From Acephala macrosclerotiorum (lineage: Eukaryota; Ascomycota; Leotiomycetes; Helotiales; Mollisiaceae), in assembly GCA_014904845.1 (NCBI GenBank), contig MU119506.1, positions 1-61,296 of the forward strand: a DNA stretch of 61,296 nucleotides, given 5' to 3'. Below the pieces are notes generated by a model. The model made no database searches. It was not told the DNA's origin and worked only from the letters and a program-made list of their open reading frames with translations. The position numbers and the translations under genes were made by a program. Shown one piece after another: positions 22,001-37,540 of the stretch. Numbering within the stretch: the stretch's first letter is position 1; each line of letters opens with the position of its first letter.

Positions 22001-25000
22001 TTTTGCCTTTTTATACTACGATTTTAATTTTTAATAATAGTTTTATATCGATAGTTTTTTGTACAAATATTAATAAATATTGTAAAAATAATATATAAAT
22101 TACTTTTCTAATAAAAATAATTTCGAAATTTTATAAAACAACGAAATTTTCTCGAAATATATTTACATTATCTATTAAATTATCTTCTAATGAAATTTGT
22201 TTCAATAAATCGATTACTAATTTTAAACTTTTTATTTCAAATATAAACAATATATATTTATTAAATTACTTTTTCCGTTTTTAGTTTATAATATTCTTTT
22301 TTTATTTAATTATTATTTTTATTTAAACGTTTTTCATTCGAATTATTTTTAATTTTTATTTTATATATAATAATAAATTTTTCAATTCTATTAATAATCG
22401 ATTTACGAAATCTTTAAACGATTATATTTTTATAAATAAATAATTACGTTTAAAATTATTTGTTTTTACGTTTATATTCGCAATTAATAAAATATTATTT
22501 TTTGTAAAAATTTTTATAGAAATTTTTTTTAATTACTATTCATATACTCGTTTATTATTTCGATAGTATTAATAAATAAAATTTGTTTTATCGTATTTGA
22601 ATTTACGTTTTTTATTAATTTATTGATTAATAATAAATTTATATATGTAATTATTAAATAAAAATAAAATTTAAACAAATTTAAATGTCAATTTATTTAC
22701 ATATTAAACAATTTGTTTTCAATTTATAAAAACTTACTTTTTTTCTCGTTATAATAAAAGCAATTTCTTGCGTAAAAAAACAATTTAAAATTATATAATA
22801 CGTTTTTTGAATTTTATTTGTTTATTGAAATTATTAATAAATTTTTGCGATTAAAAACGATTAACGAATTTATTTTAAATAATTTTTCGAGTTTTTTTAT
22901 CGTTATATTTCTATATTGACGAATTGTAGTAAAGTTGTTAAAATATAAAAAAAATATATATTGCGTCTCGAAATTTCGATGTTAATCAATTAGTGTAATC
23001 TAGTATAAATAAATAAAATTATTCGTAAAATTTAATTTTCGATTTTTTTCTCAAAATGTAACGTAATAATTCGATATTATTTTCAATAAATTTAATAGTA
23101 AATATAACGTAAAAATAATTTTCAATTATTGTTTATTAAATGTAGATTTAAATATATAATTACAAAAAATTAAATAGTAAAAAAAAACATTTTTTTCGAA
23201 ATAAAATCTTTTAATAATTTATTTCGAAATTCAATTTTTTTTAAATATATTAATTTAATATATAAATATTCGAATAATTTATTTTATATTTAAAAAACAT
23301 TTTTTAAAGCGTTATTTTTTAAAGTACAATATAAAACATTTGAGTATTTAGTATTTATATAATTATATTTATTATTATTATTTATATAAACTTTTTTTTA
23401 AACAACGAAAATTTGTCTATTTATATTGTAAATTAATTTTTTAGAATTTTACTATTTTTAAATACTAAACAAAAACAAATACAATATTTAATCGAATTAA
23501 ATTCTATTTCGCTTTATATATTTATAAATAATATAAAAATTTATAATTTCGTTTTTTATAATAATCGTTATTCGTACATTAAATATTATTGTATTTTAAT
23601 ATAATTATTAATACGTTTACTAATTATTGATCGTAAATTAAAAAAAAATATTTAATTTATTTCATTTAATAATATTATATATATTCTTTATATAAATTGA
23701 CAAAAACTATTATAATATTATACTAAAAATATAAATATATTATTTCAACGAAATATTTTATTTCGATAATTTAACAATAATAAAAATATTTATTTTGTAT
23801 TTTTATTTTCGAATATTCTCTCAAAAAACGTTTAAAAAAATTGCATATAATATTATAACAAATAATATCGTATATAACGCTATATTTACTTTTGTTTTAA
23901 TAATTTAATATATTTTAATTCAAATTATTTAAACAAAATAAAATAATACGATTCGAACAAAATATATTAATATTAATATTTTTAAATAAACAAATAATAC
24001 TATTAATATTACTTTGAATATTATTATTTTTATTTTTCTATTACTAAAATTAATAAAATTAACGATGTCGTAAAAATAGAAAATTCGTATTTTATTAATT
24101 TTTAATTTGGAATTTTTATAAATATATATGAATTTAATAATAAAACCTCGAATTAATCAAAAAAACAAATATTATAACGTTATTATCGTTAGTATATTTC
24201 GATTTACGTCGCTTATTAAATTTGTAAATACTCAAAATATAATATATAAAAAAAAGTAATACTATTAAAATATAAAAATTGATTACAAATATAAAAAATT
24301 ACGTTTTTATAGATTATTAAAATATTATTGAAATTTATATCAATATTATTTATATTTATTTACTAATATTACTTTTTTTATTTCAAAAGAAACTATTAAT
24401 TACTATTATATTATATAAATTAATTAATAACGAAAATATTCAAATTATTTATTAATCGAAAACTCGAAATTCGAACGTTTTTTTACTTTTGAAAATAGTA
24501 AATATTCATTAAATACATAAAAATTATTAAGATGTCTCGTATTATAAAAATACGTAGATTTCTTTGTACGATTTCGTACGTTTTTGAATATAAATACACT
24601 GTTTTTATATTTATATTCAAATTAACAATTATAAAAACTTTATTATAATATTTAATTTAACGTTTATAAAATATCGACTTTTAAAATATTATTTCTTTAT
24701 CAAAATTTCAATACTTGTTTAATTTCCATATTCAAATAACTCGCTCCATTTTTAGATTTACTCAATTTACGTATCGCAATTCAATCAAAACTTATTACAC
24801 TAAAAATTTCAATTTTTAACAAAAAACTAAAAAACGTTACTCGTTTAATTAAACGTTTTAAATTTATTATTATATATTTACAATTACAATTATAATTATA
24901 TTAGCAAATAAAATTAATTTATTCTTTTATATATTTTATTTAAAATTACATATTTTATAATAATAATTTATTTCTCGTTTTCATATTTATTTTTTCTTAT

Positions 25001-28000
25001 TTTCTTTTATTTCACTAAATTTAATTCAATATTTTACTATTTTTCTAAAATCAAAATTCAAAACAATTTATTGAAATAATTTTTTTCAATTTTTTTAAAA
25101 TTAATAATATTATATTTATTAAACGAATAAATATATTTATTATCGATTTTATAATTTGTTTATTTTTATTTCGTTTTATATTGTACGAAGTCCAACAATA
25201 CAATTTTATAACAAGTTTTTTAAATACGTTTAAAACTCTAATTAAAGTCTTTAAAATATACAATAAAAATAAATTTAAATTATTTCTCGTAAATTACAAA
25301 ATATCGTTTTTTTTTTTCGAAATTGCAAAAAATTTATAGTAATAATTTTAAAATTATTACGAAATATAATTTTATATACTTTTAATTCAATATTTTTTTT
25401 ATTACGCGAATCAATTTTATCGATATAATAAATATTAATTTTAATTTATTTGAAATTCTATGTAATTTTAATATATTTTACTTTTAATAATCGAGAATAT
25501 AATTGTTTCTTGAAAAAATTTTCGTTTTTTAACGTAATATTAATATTAATTTCGCGATAAATTGAAAGTATTTCATTGTATATTGTTTTATTAATAGTAA
25601 GAGTAAAAAGTAAAATAAAAATTTGATTATTGTATTGAAATTGAAAAGTATTTAAATAAATTATAAAATGGATTTTTATTGAAAATTTTTTGAAAGAAAA
25701 TATATTACTAATTATATTACAACGAAATTCAAAGAGTGTACTAACGATAATATTAATAAAACGAATTAATATTACTATAAAAAAAAAAAATTATATATTT
25801 CGTTTTTTAAATAATTAAAATTTGAAAAATTTTATTATTATTTTAATATAATTAAAAATTTAATATATGTAATTATATTATTTTATTTATAAATTTTTTT
25901 TTTTATATAGAAAAATAAAATTATATTTAAAATTAAATTATTAACGATTATAAAATTTTTACAAAAATTCGAAATAAAATAAAAAATTATATTTTAATTA
26001 TAATAATTGTAAACTATTTATTTATAATCGCAATATTCAATTTATTATTATTTTAGTTTTTTAGTATAAACTCAAAATTACAATTTAATATAATTTTTTT
26101 ACAATATTTTAATCTTTTTATATTTTTTTACTTTTTTATTAACGAATAAAAATTACGTTTACTACGATTTAAATATAATATTATTATAAAATTTATTTAA
26201 ATTTATTGTTTCAAATTTATTATTTTCGATTATTTTAAATAATTTTTTTAATATTTCTATTAATAGTTTTATCAATTCTACAAATTTTTGTTTAGTTATT
26301 TTTTTATTCGTAATTAGATTTGTAATAATTTAAAATTCAATAATTTTTTTTAAAATTATAACGATTTTTTGAAATTGTTTAATTGAAAGTTAATATTTAA
26401 AATTTATATAATAAAAATCGATAAAATTGTAATTTACGTCAATCGTAAAACAAATAAAATCGATAAATAATACGAAATAAAATTTGAAAAAATTGAAAAA
26501 TACAAATCTAATAAAATTAATTTCGGATTTTATAAAAATCGTTTTATTAAATCGATTAATAAAATTGAATAAATAGAGATAAAATAAATCGTAAAAGTTT
26601 ATAAAAGTATTTTTCATTGTATAAATTTTAAATAAACGAGAAATAAATATAAAAATTATATTTATAATATAATATATTAAGAAATTAAAAAAATAGTAAA
26701 AAATAAATATATTATTAATAATTTTCTAATAAAAATCTGAGAAAAAAAAAATATTATTATTGATTGTTTTGTAATACTACGAATTAAAATATGTAAATAT
26801 ACGATTATTTAAATTTATAATAATATATAAATATAAATAAAAAATTTGAAATAAATAATAATTCGAAATAATTATAAATTTTAATTTTAAAAATTTTTTT
26901 TTTTTTAAATAGTTTTTTTATTTTTCAAGTAATTATTTTATTTAATTAAATAGTTTTTTTTTTTTTTAAATAGTTTTCGTTTATTTTTATTAAACGAAAT
27001 AATTTTTATTAAATATTAAATTTAAAAAAATAATAAAAAAATTATATTATCAATTATTACAATAATTTTATTTTAAAATATTACAAATTTCGATTTTTTT
27101 ATAAATAATTATTAATAACATTTCTATTTATATAATTGACAATTTTGTAAAAATTAAAAAACATTGAATTTATAATATTAAATATAAAAAAAAATAATAA
27201 TTTTTTTCGTTTATTTATTAAATTTATTTTTTTACGTGCAAATTTTTGTATAATCGCGTTACGCGTTAAAAAAATTTATTTTTATACGTTTTTTTAAAAT
27301 TGAATTTAAACTTTAAATAAAAATTATTATTCGTATTATAATATAAAATATTTTGAAAATTTCTCGAATTTCGAAATAATATTTTTTATAATAATTCGAA
27401 ATTTATATAAAAACTTGCGTCGATTTTTCATATATAATATATATTGAAATTTTCAAACAAATTAAAATTGGTTTTATAGTTTAAAAAAATATAAAATATT
27501 TAAATTGATATAGTTTGATTAAATAAAATTAATATTATAACGTTAATAATATATTATACAATTTGAAAACGAGTATTACGACAAATAAAAAACTATTAAT
27601 AAATTTATTATTTTAATAAAATTCAAATCGAAAAAACGTAAAAAAACTTAAAATATATCGACGATATTTAAATTGTTATATTATTTTATAATAATTAAAT
27701 CGAGTAAAAAAAAGTAATTATTAACAAAGTACAAATATAAATAATATAAAAATAATTATTAATATAATAAAATTTAATAAATTGAAATAATAAAATTTTT
27801 TAATATTTTAATATAAATTTATTAATAAGAAAATAAATATACAAAAGAAATTAATTTGCGATTATTATTAATTAATAAAATTTTTGATTATTTATTACGA
27901 TAAATTATTAATAAAAAGATTTATCGATTGTTAAAATTTATTAGTATTTTAATTGATTTAAAAAAAAGTATTTTAAAATTTAATATTAATAAAATAATAG

Positions 28001-28879
28001 ATAAAAATTTGTAAAATGATTTTTCAATAGAATTATTTATACGTTTTTATATTAATCGATTTTTTTAAATTGATTAATAAGCGTTTTATATTAAAAATGT
28101 TTTTTTTTTATTTTTAATAATTTGATAATAATTAATATATTTAAAAATCGAAATACAAAAAATTACAATAATATTTTAAAAAAAGAAATTTTCGCCAAAT
28201 TAAATTAGATTTAAAACGATATATTTTCAAAGACGCAATATTTTTAAAAATAAAAAAAGTTTTAATATAAGAAAATTCTTTTTTTATTATTTCATAGAAA
28301 CGAATAAAATTGATTAAATATTATTCGTTGATTTGAAAATAACGAAAAAAAAAAAAAAAAAAATCAATAAAGTATAATATATTACAATTAACGTAAAATA
28401 AAAATAGTAACGAAATAAATATTTTATATAAGTTTATTAACAATTTATTTATTATATTATAAAAATAATTATTATAATAATAATTATTAAAATTAATCAA
28501 AAAATTTTTATTTTACGTATTATATTTTTCGTCGAATATTGTATATTTAATAAGATTATATAATTTGATTCGTGTAAAAATTAAAAAAAAATATTTGATT
28601 TAATAAAAAAATGTAATAATAAAAAGAAATAAATTGTTGTAAAAATAAAATATATATAAATTTATAGTATTACATTTTTTTATAATAAAAACTTAAAAAA
28701 TTATAATAATTTTTTTTTAATAAATTAAGTGAATAATATTGATTATTTTTTATTTTTATATTATAATTTTAAAAATAAAAGTATTAAAATTTTTAAAAAT
28801 TTTAATTAAAAAATTTGTAAAATCAAATTTAATTACATATTTAATTTAAAATTTATCGAAAATAATTGTATTTATAATA

Positions 28880-29270
28880 AAACGTTTTTTTTACAAATTA
28901 TTATTTAAACGTTTACTATAGCGTTTATCGTAATATTTATTTTGCATTATTTAATATCGACTCGCAAAAGAAATTAAATTTTATTATATTTATAACGAAA
29001 TTTTTTTTTTTACAAATTATTAATCGAAATTTTGTATCGATATAAAATTTTAATTATTTTAATATTTATTATAGTATTTGTCGTAATATTATTATATATT
29101 AATTTAATATCGATCTATAAAAAACAATAAAACGTTTTTTTTACAAATTATTATTTGAACGTTTATCGTAGTATTTATTATAATATTTACTATATATTAT
29201 TTAATTGATTTGTAAAAAAAATTTAAATTTTATTGTATTTACAATGAAGATTTTTTTATATAAATTATTT
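28880..29270. repeat. Degenerate tandem repeat in AT-rich DNA
   Basis: The block aacgttttttttacaaatta followed by ttattt recurs exactly 250 bp apart (28881 and 29131) with similar following sequence (gtttatcgta, atatta, tttaat). A more diverged copy begins near 28994 and a fourth trace lies near 29245. Suggests a 110-140-bp unit predating the AT drift. Confidence 0.55.
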
Positions 29271-32200
29271 TCAATGTTTGTAATAAAATTTTTATCGATA
29301 TTAATACTTTACAAAAATTTGTTTTATTATATTTAAAGTTTTTTTTTAATTCGAAATTATTCGAATAATAAATAAAAAAATAAAAAATTTAAAAAATTTT
29401 TTATAAAAAAAATTTAAAAAACGTAAATATAAAATTTAAAAATACAAATAATATTAATATTAATAATATACTATTTAAATTTTATAATCTTAAAATATAA
29501 ATAATTTTTTGAACGTTAGATTAATTTTGTTACGTGAAATCTTGATTCAAAGAAATTTATAAATTTTGAAATTCGTTTTTTATTAAAATTTATAAATTTG
29601 AACTCGTATTATTAATTTTTATTCGAAAAAAATTTTTATAATTTCAATTTATTTTATTTATTTAAAAATGTATTTTTGTTATTAATTAATATATTACTAT
29701 AAATTCTTTTTACAATAAAGATTTTATTATTTACAATTTTTTATTCGTTTTTGAATATTTAAATAATAAAATGAAAAATTATTAAAATTTTATTTTAAAT
29801 AAAATTTATTTCAATTATTTTCGATATTTTTATTAAAAATTCATTTGATTTTTTTTGATTTTTTCAATTCAATTAATTTTTATTTTTACTAACAATAAAA
29901 TTCATTTTTTATTTGAGAAATTTTAAAAGAAATAATTAATATATCCAATAATTATAATTTATAATATAATAAAAAAATTCAATTAAAATTGTAATTATTA
30001 TTATAATTATAATTTATATAATATATATTATTTTATTATTGGTATTGTAAACAAAAAAAAACAAATTAATTAAATACAATTTTATAAAATAAATATCGAT
30101 AAATAATTAGTATATTATTATAAAATAAAATAAATCGTTAATATCGAAATTTAAATTTATAAATTTTGAAAAATAAAATCGATATATTAATCAAAATATT
30201 TTAAAATAAATAGTATTAAAAATCAAAATAAAAAAAGCGATTATCGAATAAATAAAATTTAAAATTTTTTTATATTATTAATACTTTTAATATTATTTTT
30301 AAATAAAAATTTATTTATATATACAATATTCGTAAAAATTAATATAAATATTTTCTATTTTCGTAAATCGATATTCTTTTTTTTTATTTATTTTTATTTA
30401 ATAATTTTATCGAATAATAAAAAAAAAACAAATAAATTTACAAATTAATTAATTTGTACAAACGTAAAAACGATTATCGTAAAAGTATTTATAATAATAT
30501 AAAAAAAAATTATACATTTTAAATAAATTTTACGTAAAAATTGCAAATACAATTTAAATAGTATTTATTAATTTTTTTATAATAATTGTAATATCTACTA
30601 ATAAAAATATTATAAAAAATTTTTACACGAAAAAAAAAACAAAATAATAAATTTGAACGTAGTTTTTAATCGTTTAATACGAATAAAATCTTTTTATATT
30701 TGCGAACAAACGAATTATAATTGAAATCGTAAAAATAATTACGATTAAAAATATTGAAAATAATATTTTTTAAATAATTATTATAATTTAATTTAAAAAA
30801 TTTTTTATTTATTGTAATTAAAAAATTATATTGATAAAATATTTGATTTAAAAAAACGATTTTATAATTGTAATTAAAAACGTAAAATCAAATATAAATA
30901 TAGTAATAAAAACGTAAGCGATAAACGTTCGAATAAAATAATACTATTAATTAATTGAAATATTAGATTATATTATATCGTTTAAAGTAATATTATATTT
31001 AAATGTTCAAAAAAAATAAATTCGTATTTTAAGTATTATAATCGTAAATTGTATTGAGATTTTTTGATTAAAATACATAAAAACGAAATTGATTATAAAA
31101 AACTTATTAAAATATTGTCGATTTTATTTGATTTCGATATTTGATTAAATAAATTTCGTTTGAAAATAATAAATTGTATCAATTTATATTTTAATAAATA
31201 ATAGAAATAGTAATTATAAAAATTTAAAAATGCGAATAAATAATTAGTTTTTTTGAAATAGAAATTTTATTTTTAGTACTATAGAATAATTATTAATTAT
31301 TTGTTTTGTATTATTAAATTTTTTTTTATAGATTATTTTTTATATAATAATAATTTTAATAATTTTTTTATTAATATATTTTATCGCTTTAATTTAATTT
31401 GTAAATTATTATAATCTCGATTCGTTGTTATAAAGCGAATATCGTTAGTAATTTTATAAAAGTATTATTAAATTACTTTGAAAAAAAAATTATTGTATTG
31501 AATTAAAAATAAAAAAAAATAATATATTAAAAAACTTCAAATAAAATACATTTTAATTACTTTAAATTTTTGTGTATTTTCGTATTTCGTATTGAAAGAT
31601 ATAACAAATTAATTTAACGACAAATATAGTAATTATAAAGTAAATTTAATATTTATTTATATGCGAAAAATTAACGTTTAAAAAATTTAAATAATTGAGT
31701 TTTTTAATTTTTTCGATTTCGTTTTTATTATTAATTACGTTTAATAAAATAAAAATTGGTAATATAATCAATACTAATAAAAAATAAATTCTTATTATAA
31801 TATATAAATAATAATCGAAGAAATAATTTTCGAAATTGAAAATATATTTAAAAAAACGTAATATTAAAACGAAAAATATATGTAATAACAAAAAAATTGA
31901 TTTTTATTTTAAATTAAACGTTTAACGTATTTATTAAAAACTGAAAATAAACTTCGTATTTTTATTTAAAAAAAATTATTTTTATTATTATTTTAAAAAT
32001 TTAAATTTTAAAAATATATATAAAATAATTTTTAATTCAAAGATAATTTTTAACATTGTAAAAAATATTAAAAAAATACTTAAAAATTCGTTTTGTATTT
32101 TTTGAGTTTTTTTTGTAATATTATTAAATATATTGATAATATTATTACTTATTATTATTTTTCAATCAAAGTTGAAAAATCAATAAAAATAATAATATGA

Positions 32201-32929
32201 AATAATAATAAAAAAAAATAAAAATAATTATTATTGATATAAAAAAATTAATTTAAAGTTTTATAAAAAAATCTTTAAATTTATACGAATTTCATTGTAC
32301 GATTTTATTTATATTAATTTAAAATTGAATAATTTTAAATAATCTTCTATTTAAATAATTTTTACTTTAATCAATATTACTAAGTACACATTTTTACAAT
32401 TTGATTATAACCACTAAAAATAACGTCGTTTTTTAAAACACAATTTATTACAATTTCAAAATATAAAAATTATTCAAACGAATTTTTTTATTTAATTTTC
32501 AATTTTTATTTTATTCTCTAATTAATATAATTACTTCGAATTTAATTCTTCTCAAAAATACTATTTAACTCGTAATCGATATTTCGATATTGATTTGTTT
32601 TTTATCTCTTTTATTTTTTCAATTTCAAAACATCAAATCGTAATATTTTCTCGCAATCTATCGATTATTTCTTTATTACCAATATCAAATTATTCAAATA
32701 CACTTTTACAATCTATCGATCTCGTATTTTCCGTTTCAATTATCGATATTTTCAAAGTTATATTAAACAAATTTAAACGCATAAATATTGTTATTAATAA
32801 TACTAAATATAATTTTTTCAAAGAATTTGAATTTACTAATAAAAAAAAGTTTTAAAAATTATTTGAAATCAATTTTTAGATTTTTATTCAAATTACAATT
32901 CTACAATTTCTATTAATTACTTTTTATTG

Positions 32930-33030
32930 ACTACTTTTTATTAACTACTTTTCACTAATTATTTTTTATTAATTACTTGTTAATTACTTCTACTAACTAC
33001 TTTTCACTAATCACTTTCTACTAATTATAC
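32930..33030. repeat. Degenerate ~14-bp repeat beside the solo LTR
   Basis: Variants of ttactttttattaactac and cactaattac run head to tail up to the left edge of the LTR at 33034. Low-complexity pyrimidine-rich repeat on the plus strand. Confidence 0.5.
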
Positions 33031-33033
33031 TAT

Positions 33034-33292
33034 TGTAGAAGGGCAATGGAGCACAAAGCAAAAAGGCTCAACCGTAGGTCAGTTCGTCTTAGCCAGTGGG
33101 CTAGACTCATCCGAAGTAATCCGTAATCCGTAAATCAATCAATCAATCAGTCAGAGTAGAAGTAGAAAGGGTTGTTGATTAGTCTATGGTGAGCGAAAGC
33201 TCCTTATGTACTAGAAGACACGTGACCAGCACTGCTCTCGAAACTAGCTATTTACAAGGATTTTTGAAGAGAAAGCATATAGCTCCACCACA
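33034..33292. mobile_element. Solo LTR, 259 bp, TG..CA with CTAT flanks
   Basis: A sharply bounded island of normal composition (tgtagaagggcaatggagca .. agctccaccaca) in otherwise nearly C/G-free DNA. It begins TGT and ends ACA as retrotransposon LTRs do, and both edges are bordered by CTAT (33030-33033 and 33293-33296), a possible 4-bp target duplication. Internally it has a small hairpin (gagcgaaagctc) and CACGTG near 33220. No internal domain or second LTR is adjacent, so it is best read as a solo LTR from recombination. It is not the LTR of the 46560-52034 element. Confidence 0.7.
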
Positions 33293-36039
33293 CTATACTA
33301 AACATTTTTATTATATTCATAAATTACTTTTTCTAATAATACTTTACTTTAATTAATCCATTCTACGATTATTATTCTCAACAATTTTATACTCTAATCA
33401 ATTTTTTTATTTTCTAAATAAATATTAACAAAATTTAAAAATAGTAATACTATATTTCGTATATTGTTTTTAAACGTCTTTGATAACTTCTATTCATAGA
33501 ATTCAATATTTAATAATCGTTTAAAATAATACGAAAAAATACAAATACAATATTACTTTTTATTATTTTTATTTTTTTTTTATTATTTTTTATTTTCGAT
33601 TGTTTTTTACTTAATAAATTCGACAAATTATTGTGTATTTGTTTATTAATCCAATTTTATTCATTATAATAACATACGATTTTAATATTTCGAAACTCGT
33701 AATTTATTAATTATAATTACTTTTTTTACGATTATTATAATTTTTATTATTATTTTATATTTCAAAACAATATATATAAAAAAAATTATTTTAAACTTTA
33801 ATAACATTTTATTACTAATTATATTAATTCGTTTAATATATTAAAAAAATATTTAAAATATAAAATTAATAATACGATTTAAATTTTTTTATTTATTTTA
33901 ATAAAAATTAAATATATTTATATTTTTTTTTAATTTGAAATCGTATTTATTTACTAATATATATAAATATTATTACTAGAAATATTAATTAATACAATAC
34001 AAATATAGTACTAACAAATATTGTAAAAACGCTTTAAATATAATTATTAAACTTTTTATATTTTGACAAAAAATTAATTTATTAAAATAATTTATTTTAT
34101 TTTTCGAAATATTATACGAAATTATTTTATATTTTATTAAAACATTAATAATTACTTTTTATCTACGAATTTTCAATATCGCTCGAATTTTTCGTATTTT
34201 AATTTATATTACTATTACAATTCTCATTATATAAACTATAAATATTATTCTTAAAACGTTTTTTTTTTATCGTTTTTTAACGTATAATTGAAATTTAACA
34301 ATCGAAAAAACTTGTAAACAATACAATACAATATACGTCTCTATTAGCGCTTTAAATATTATTATAAACTTTATAATTATATTTATTTCAATTCTATATA
34401 TTTTAAATTTACAATTGATTTGAAAATACAAATTTAATTTTTTGTTTATATTTTTATTCGACGCTTTGTAAATTTACTATTATTATATATAATCTATAAA
34501 TTCATTAACACAAAATAATATTACAATTATTAGTATAATTCGAATTAAATTTTTTCAAATAATTTCATTTACGAATTCAATTTATATTTTTTTAATAAAT
34601 TTTTTTTAAACAATTTTTAAATTTTATTTATATATTATTAATATTAATTTTTTTATAATTGGAATTTTTATAATTATTATTACGTTAATTGTTTTCAATT
34701 CTACGAAAAAACGAATTACTCGTAAATTTGTCTTTTTTAAATAGAGTAATAAATCAAATCGAGAAACGCAATATAAATACAAAAAAAAAAATATAAATTT
34801 AAAATATATAAAAATAGAAAATATTATTTCGAGTAAAATAGTATATAATAATAATAATAAAAATGAGAAATGTTTGATTCAAAATAGTAATCGTATTATA
34901 ATTAAACGAAGCGTAAATATAATATGTTTATAAGTTTATAAAATACGAGTAAAATCAATTATACGTTAAAACAAAAAAAATTTCACGTTTTTTTTTGAAA
35001 AAAATTAAAATAAAATTTTATTAATATAATAAATCGACTTATAGTAACAAAAGTATTTTAAATACTTATATAATCAATAATATAATTAATAATACGATTA
35101 ATAATATTTTTAATATTTAAAATTTGATAAAATCGAATCAATTGTTAATAATTACAATATTTTAAACTTTATATTATTAAAACAAAAATTTTTATATTTT
35201 TATTTCTTTTTTATCCGTTCTATTTATATTTTAATACTTTTTAATTTCTTTCAAAGTTTTGATTTTCAACGATTAATACTCGTAAATTTCATTCAAAGAA
35301 TTTCAAATCAAATAAAATAATTTTCAATTTCTTTTTTCAATATTTTCCACTTATAATTTTAATATTTTTTACTCTAATTATTCTATATATTCAATTGTTT
35401 ATTACACAATATCTTTTTTTCTTAGATTATATTTTTAATTTCTTTCAAATACTTTTTTAACTTTTAAACTCGCATATAAAACTATTTTATTATTTATTTT
35501 ATATTTTTTATTTATTTATACGCAATTTTCAATTACTTCTTTAAAATTTCCAAATACTTCCAAGATTTTATTATTTACTTTTTTTATCGTCGTATTACTT
35601 TATTCGCTTCTTTCAATTCTTTTTTATTAAATCGTAATTAAATTATTCAAATATTTTTTTTATAATTAAAATTTTTATTTACAATTTCTAATAACGCTTT
35701 TACTTTTTCACGTATCTCTATAATAAAATCTATTCTTTTAATCAATCTATTTTATTCTTTTCAATTTTTTTTATATTATCAACAAAATTAACGAAATTTA
35801 AATTGATACAAATTTATTATTCAATTTGAAATAATACGTTCTACGATACAAATTTAATTCAAAGTAATTTTCTATTTTTGTTCTTATTTTAATATTGATT
35901 TTATTCAATTTTTTTTATTCAATAAATTTTAATTACTATTAAATTGTTTTTAATTTATAATTACAAATATTAAATTTTTATTTTCAATCGTTTCAATAAT
36001 TTTTTTTATTGCGTTTTCAATATTTAAAATATTATATTC

Positions 36040-37540
36040 GTATAATTTTCTATTTTTTTTAATAATAATTAGTTTTTTATATCGGTAAATTCTTTGAAAT
36101 ACGAAATAATTTATTTGTAAAATATTTTCCATGGTATAATTCAAAGAAAAAATTAATTCAAATAAATCGAATAAATATATAATTAAATAAAAAACTCAAA
36201 TAAATTTCGAAAAAAAAAATTCGAGGAAAAAAAAAGTTCGAAAAAGAAAAAAATTCGAAAAAAAAAAAAATTTCGAAAAAAGTGAAAATTTTAATAGAAT
36301 ATTCGAATAGAAAATTAAATTTTAAATATAATTTATAATATAAATTAAAACGAAATATAATTTAAAATAAAACGTAAATTGAAATATAACGTAATTCGAA
36401 ATAAAATACGTATTATATATAAAATTACTAAAGATTTTATTTACAAGTAAAAAACAAAATATATAATTATAATATAAATAAAAAAATAAATTTGTAATTT
36501 ATTTAAAATAAAATATAAATTAAACAAATAAAATAACAATAAAATAAAACTATAAATATATTTCAAATTACAATTTAATTAATACTTTTATTTTATTTTA
36601 ATTTTTTGTTTTTATTTTTTTACTTTCTTTAAAAATTTCAATTTTCGATATTTTCTTTCGATTTATACTCGAGTTTTTTCCAATTAAAAATTCTAATTTT
36701 GAATACTTTTTTCAAATTTTTTATTTTTATCATTTTAATTTTTTACAATTTTATATTCTCGCGCTTTATTCAATTAATTATTTTTTAGAATTTTTTCTTT
36801 TAAATTTATATTTTTAATATTTTACAATTGTTTTTTTAATTCTTTTATTAATACTTACTTTTTTATTTCTTGTATTTCTATTATTTATTCACGTGCACTT
36901 TTTAATTTCTTTTTCAATTACTATATTATTCTTTAAACATCTAATAATTTATTTTTCAAGTTTACAAATAATTTACAATAATAATACAATTCGAATTTCG
37001 AATATATTATTTTATTTTCAAGTTTTAAAATTATTTTATTATTAATTTTCAATTGTACTTTCAAATTTGGTTTTTTTTTTATTTATTTATTTAAATATTT
37101 ACTTGTATTTAATAATATTTTCGCGGTATTTTCAACGTTTTCAACGAAAATTACATATATATAAATTTTTTATTCAATTAAAAAAATTATTTTACGCGAT
37201 AATAATTTTATTTATAATAATCTAATAATTTTTTTCTTATTTTAATATTAATTTTTTTTAATTTTCGCTCGATAAATTTTAATAACTAATAAATTCTTTT
37301 TATTTTAAAATAATAAACATTAAATTTTTATCGCGAATAATTTTAATAATATTTTTCGTTATTTTATTGATTTTACGTATATTATATTCGTATTGTTTTC
37401 GATTCTTTCAAACGAAAAATATTCTATAATTAGAAATTTGAAAATATGCATTGCACTTTTTTTTAATAATATCGTTTTTATTACAATAGAAAATAAAAAT
37501 CAATTTAAATAAATCGAACGAATATATAATTTTAAAATAA
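36040..37540. repeat. Two diverged homologous segments about 1.34 kb apart
   Basis: The piece attatattcgta at 36031-36045 and its following A-rich part (aaataaatcgaa, atatataat at 36160-36185) recur in the same order at about 37381-37535. Each segment is preceded by a long T/C-rich stretch (35150-36000 and 36570-37370). This looks like a tandem or adjacent insertion of one element family, later degraded. Confidence 0.4.

Noticed and set aside
32595..32855. 86-codon plus-strand ORF in a slightly C-richer patch
   Set aside because: No motif; the patch is only mildly less degraded than its surroundings.
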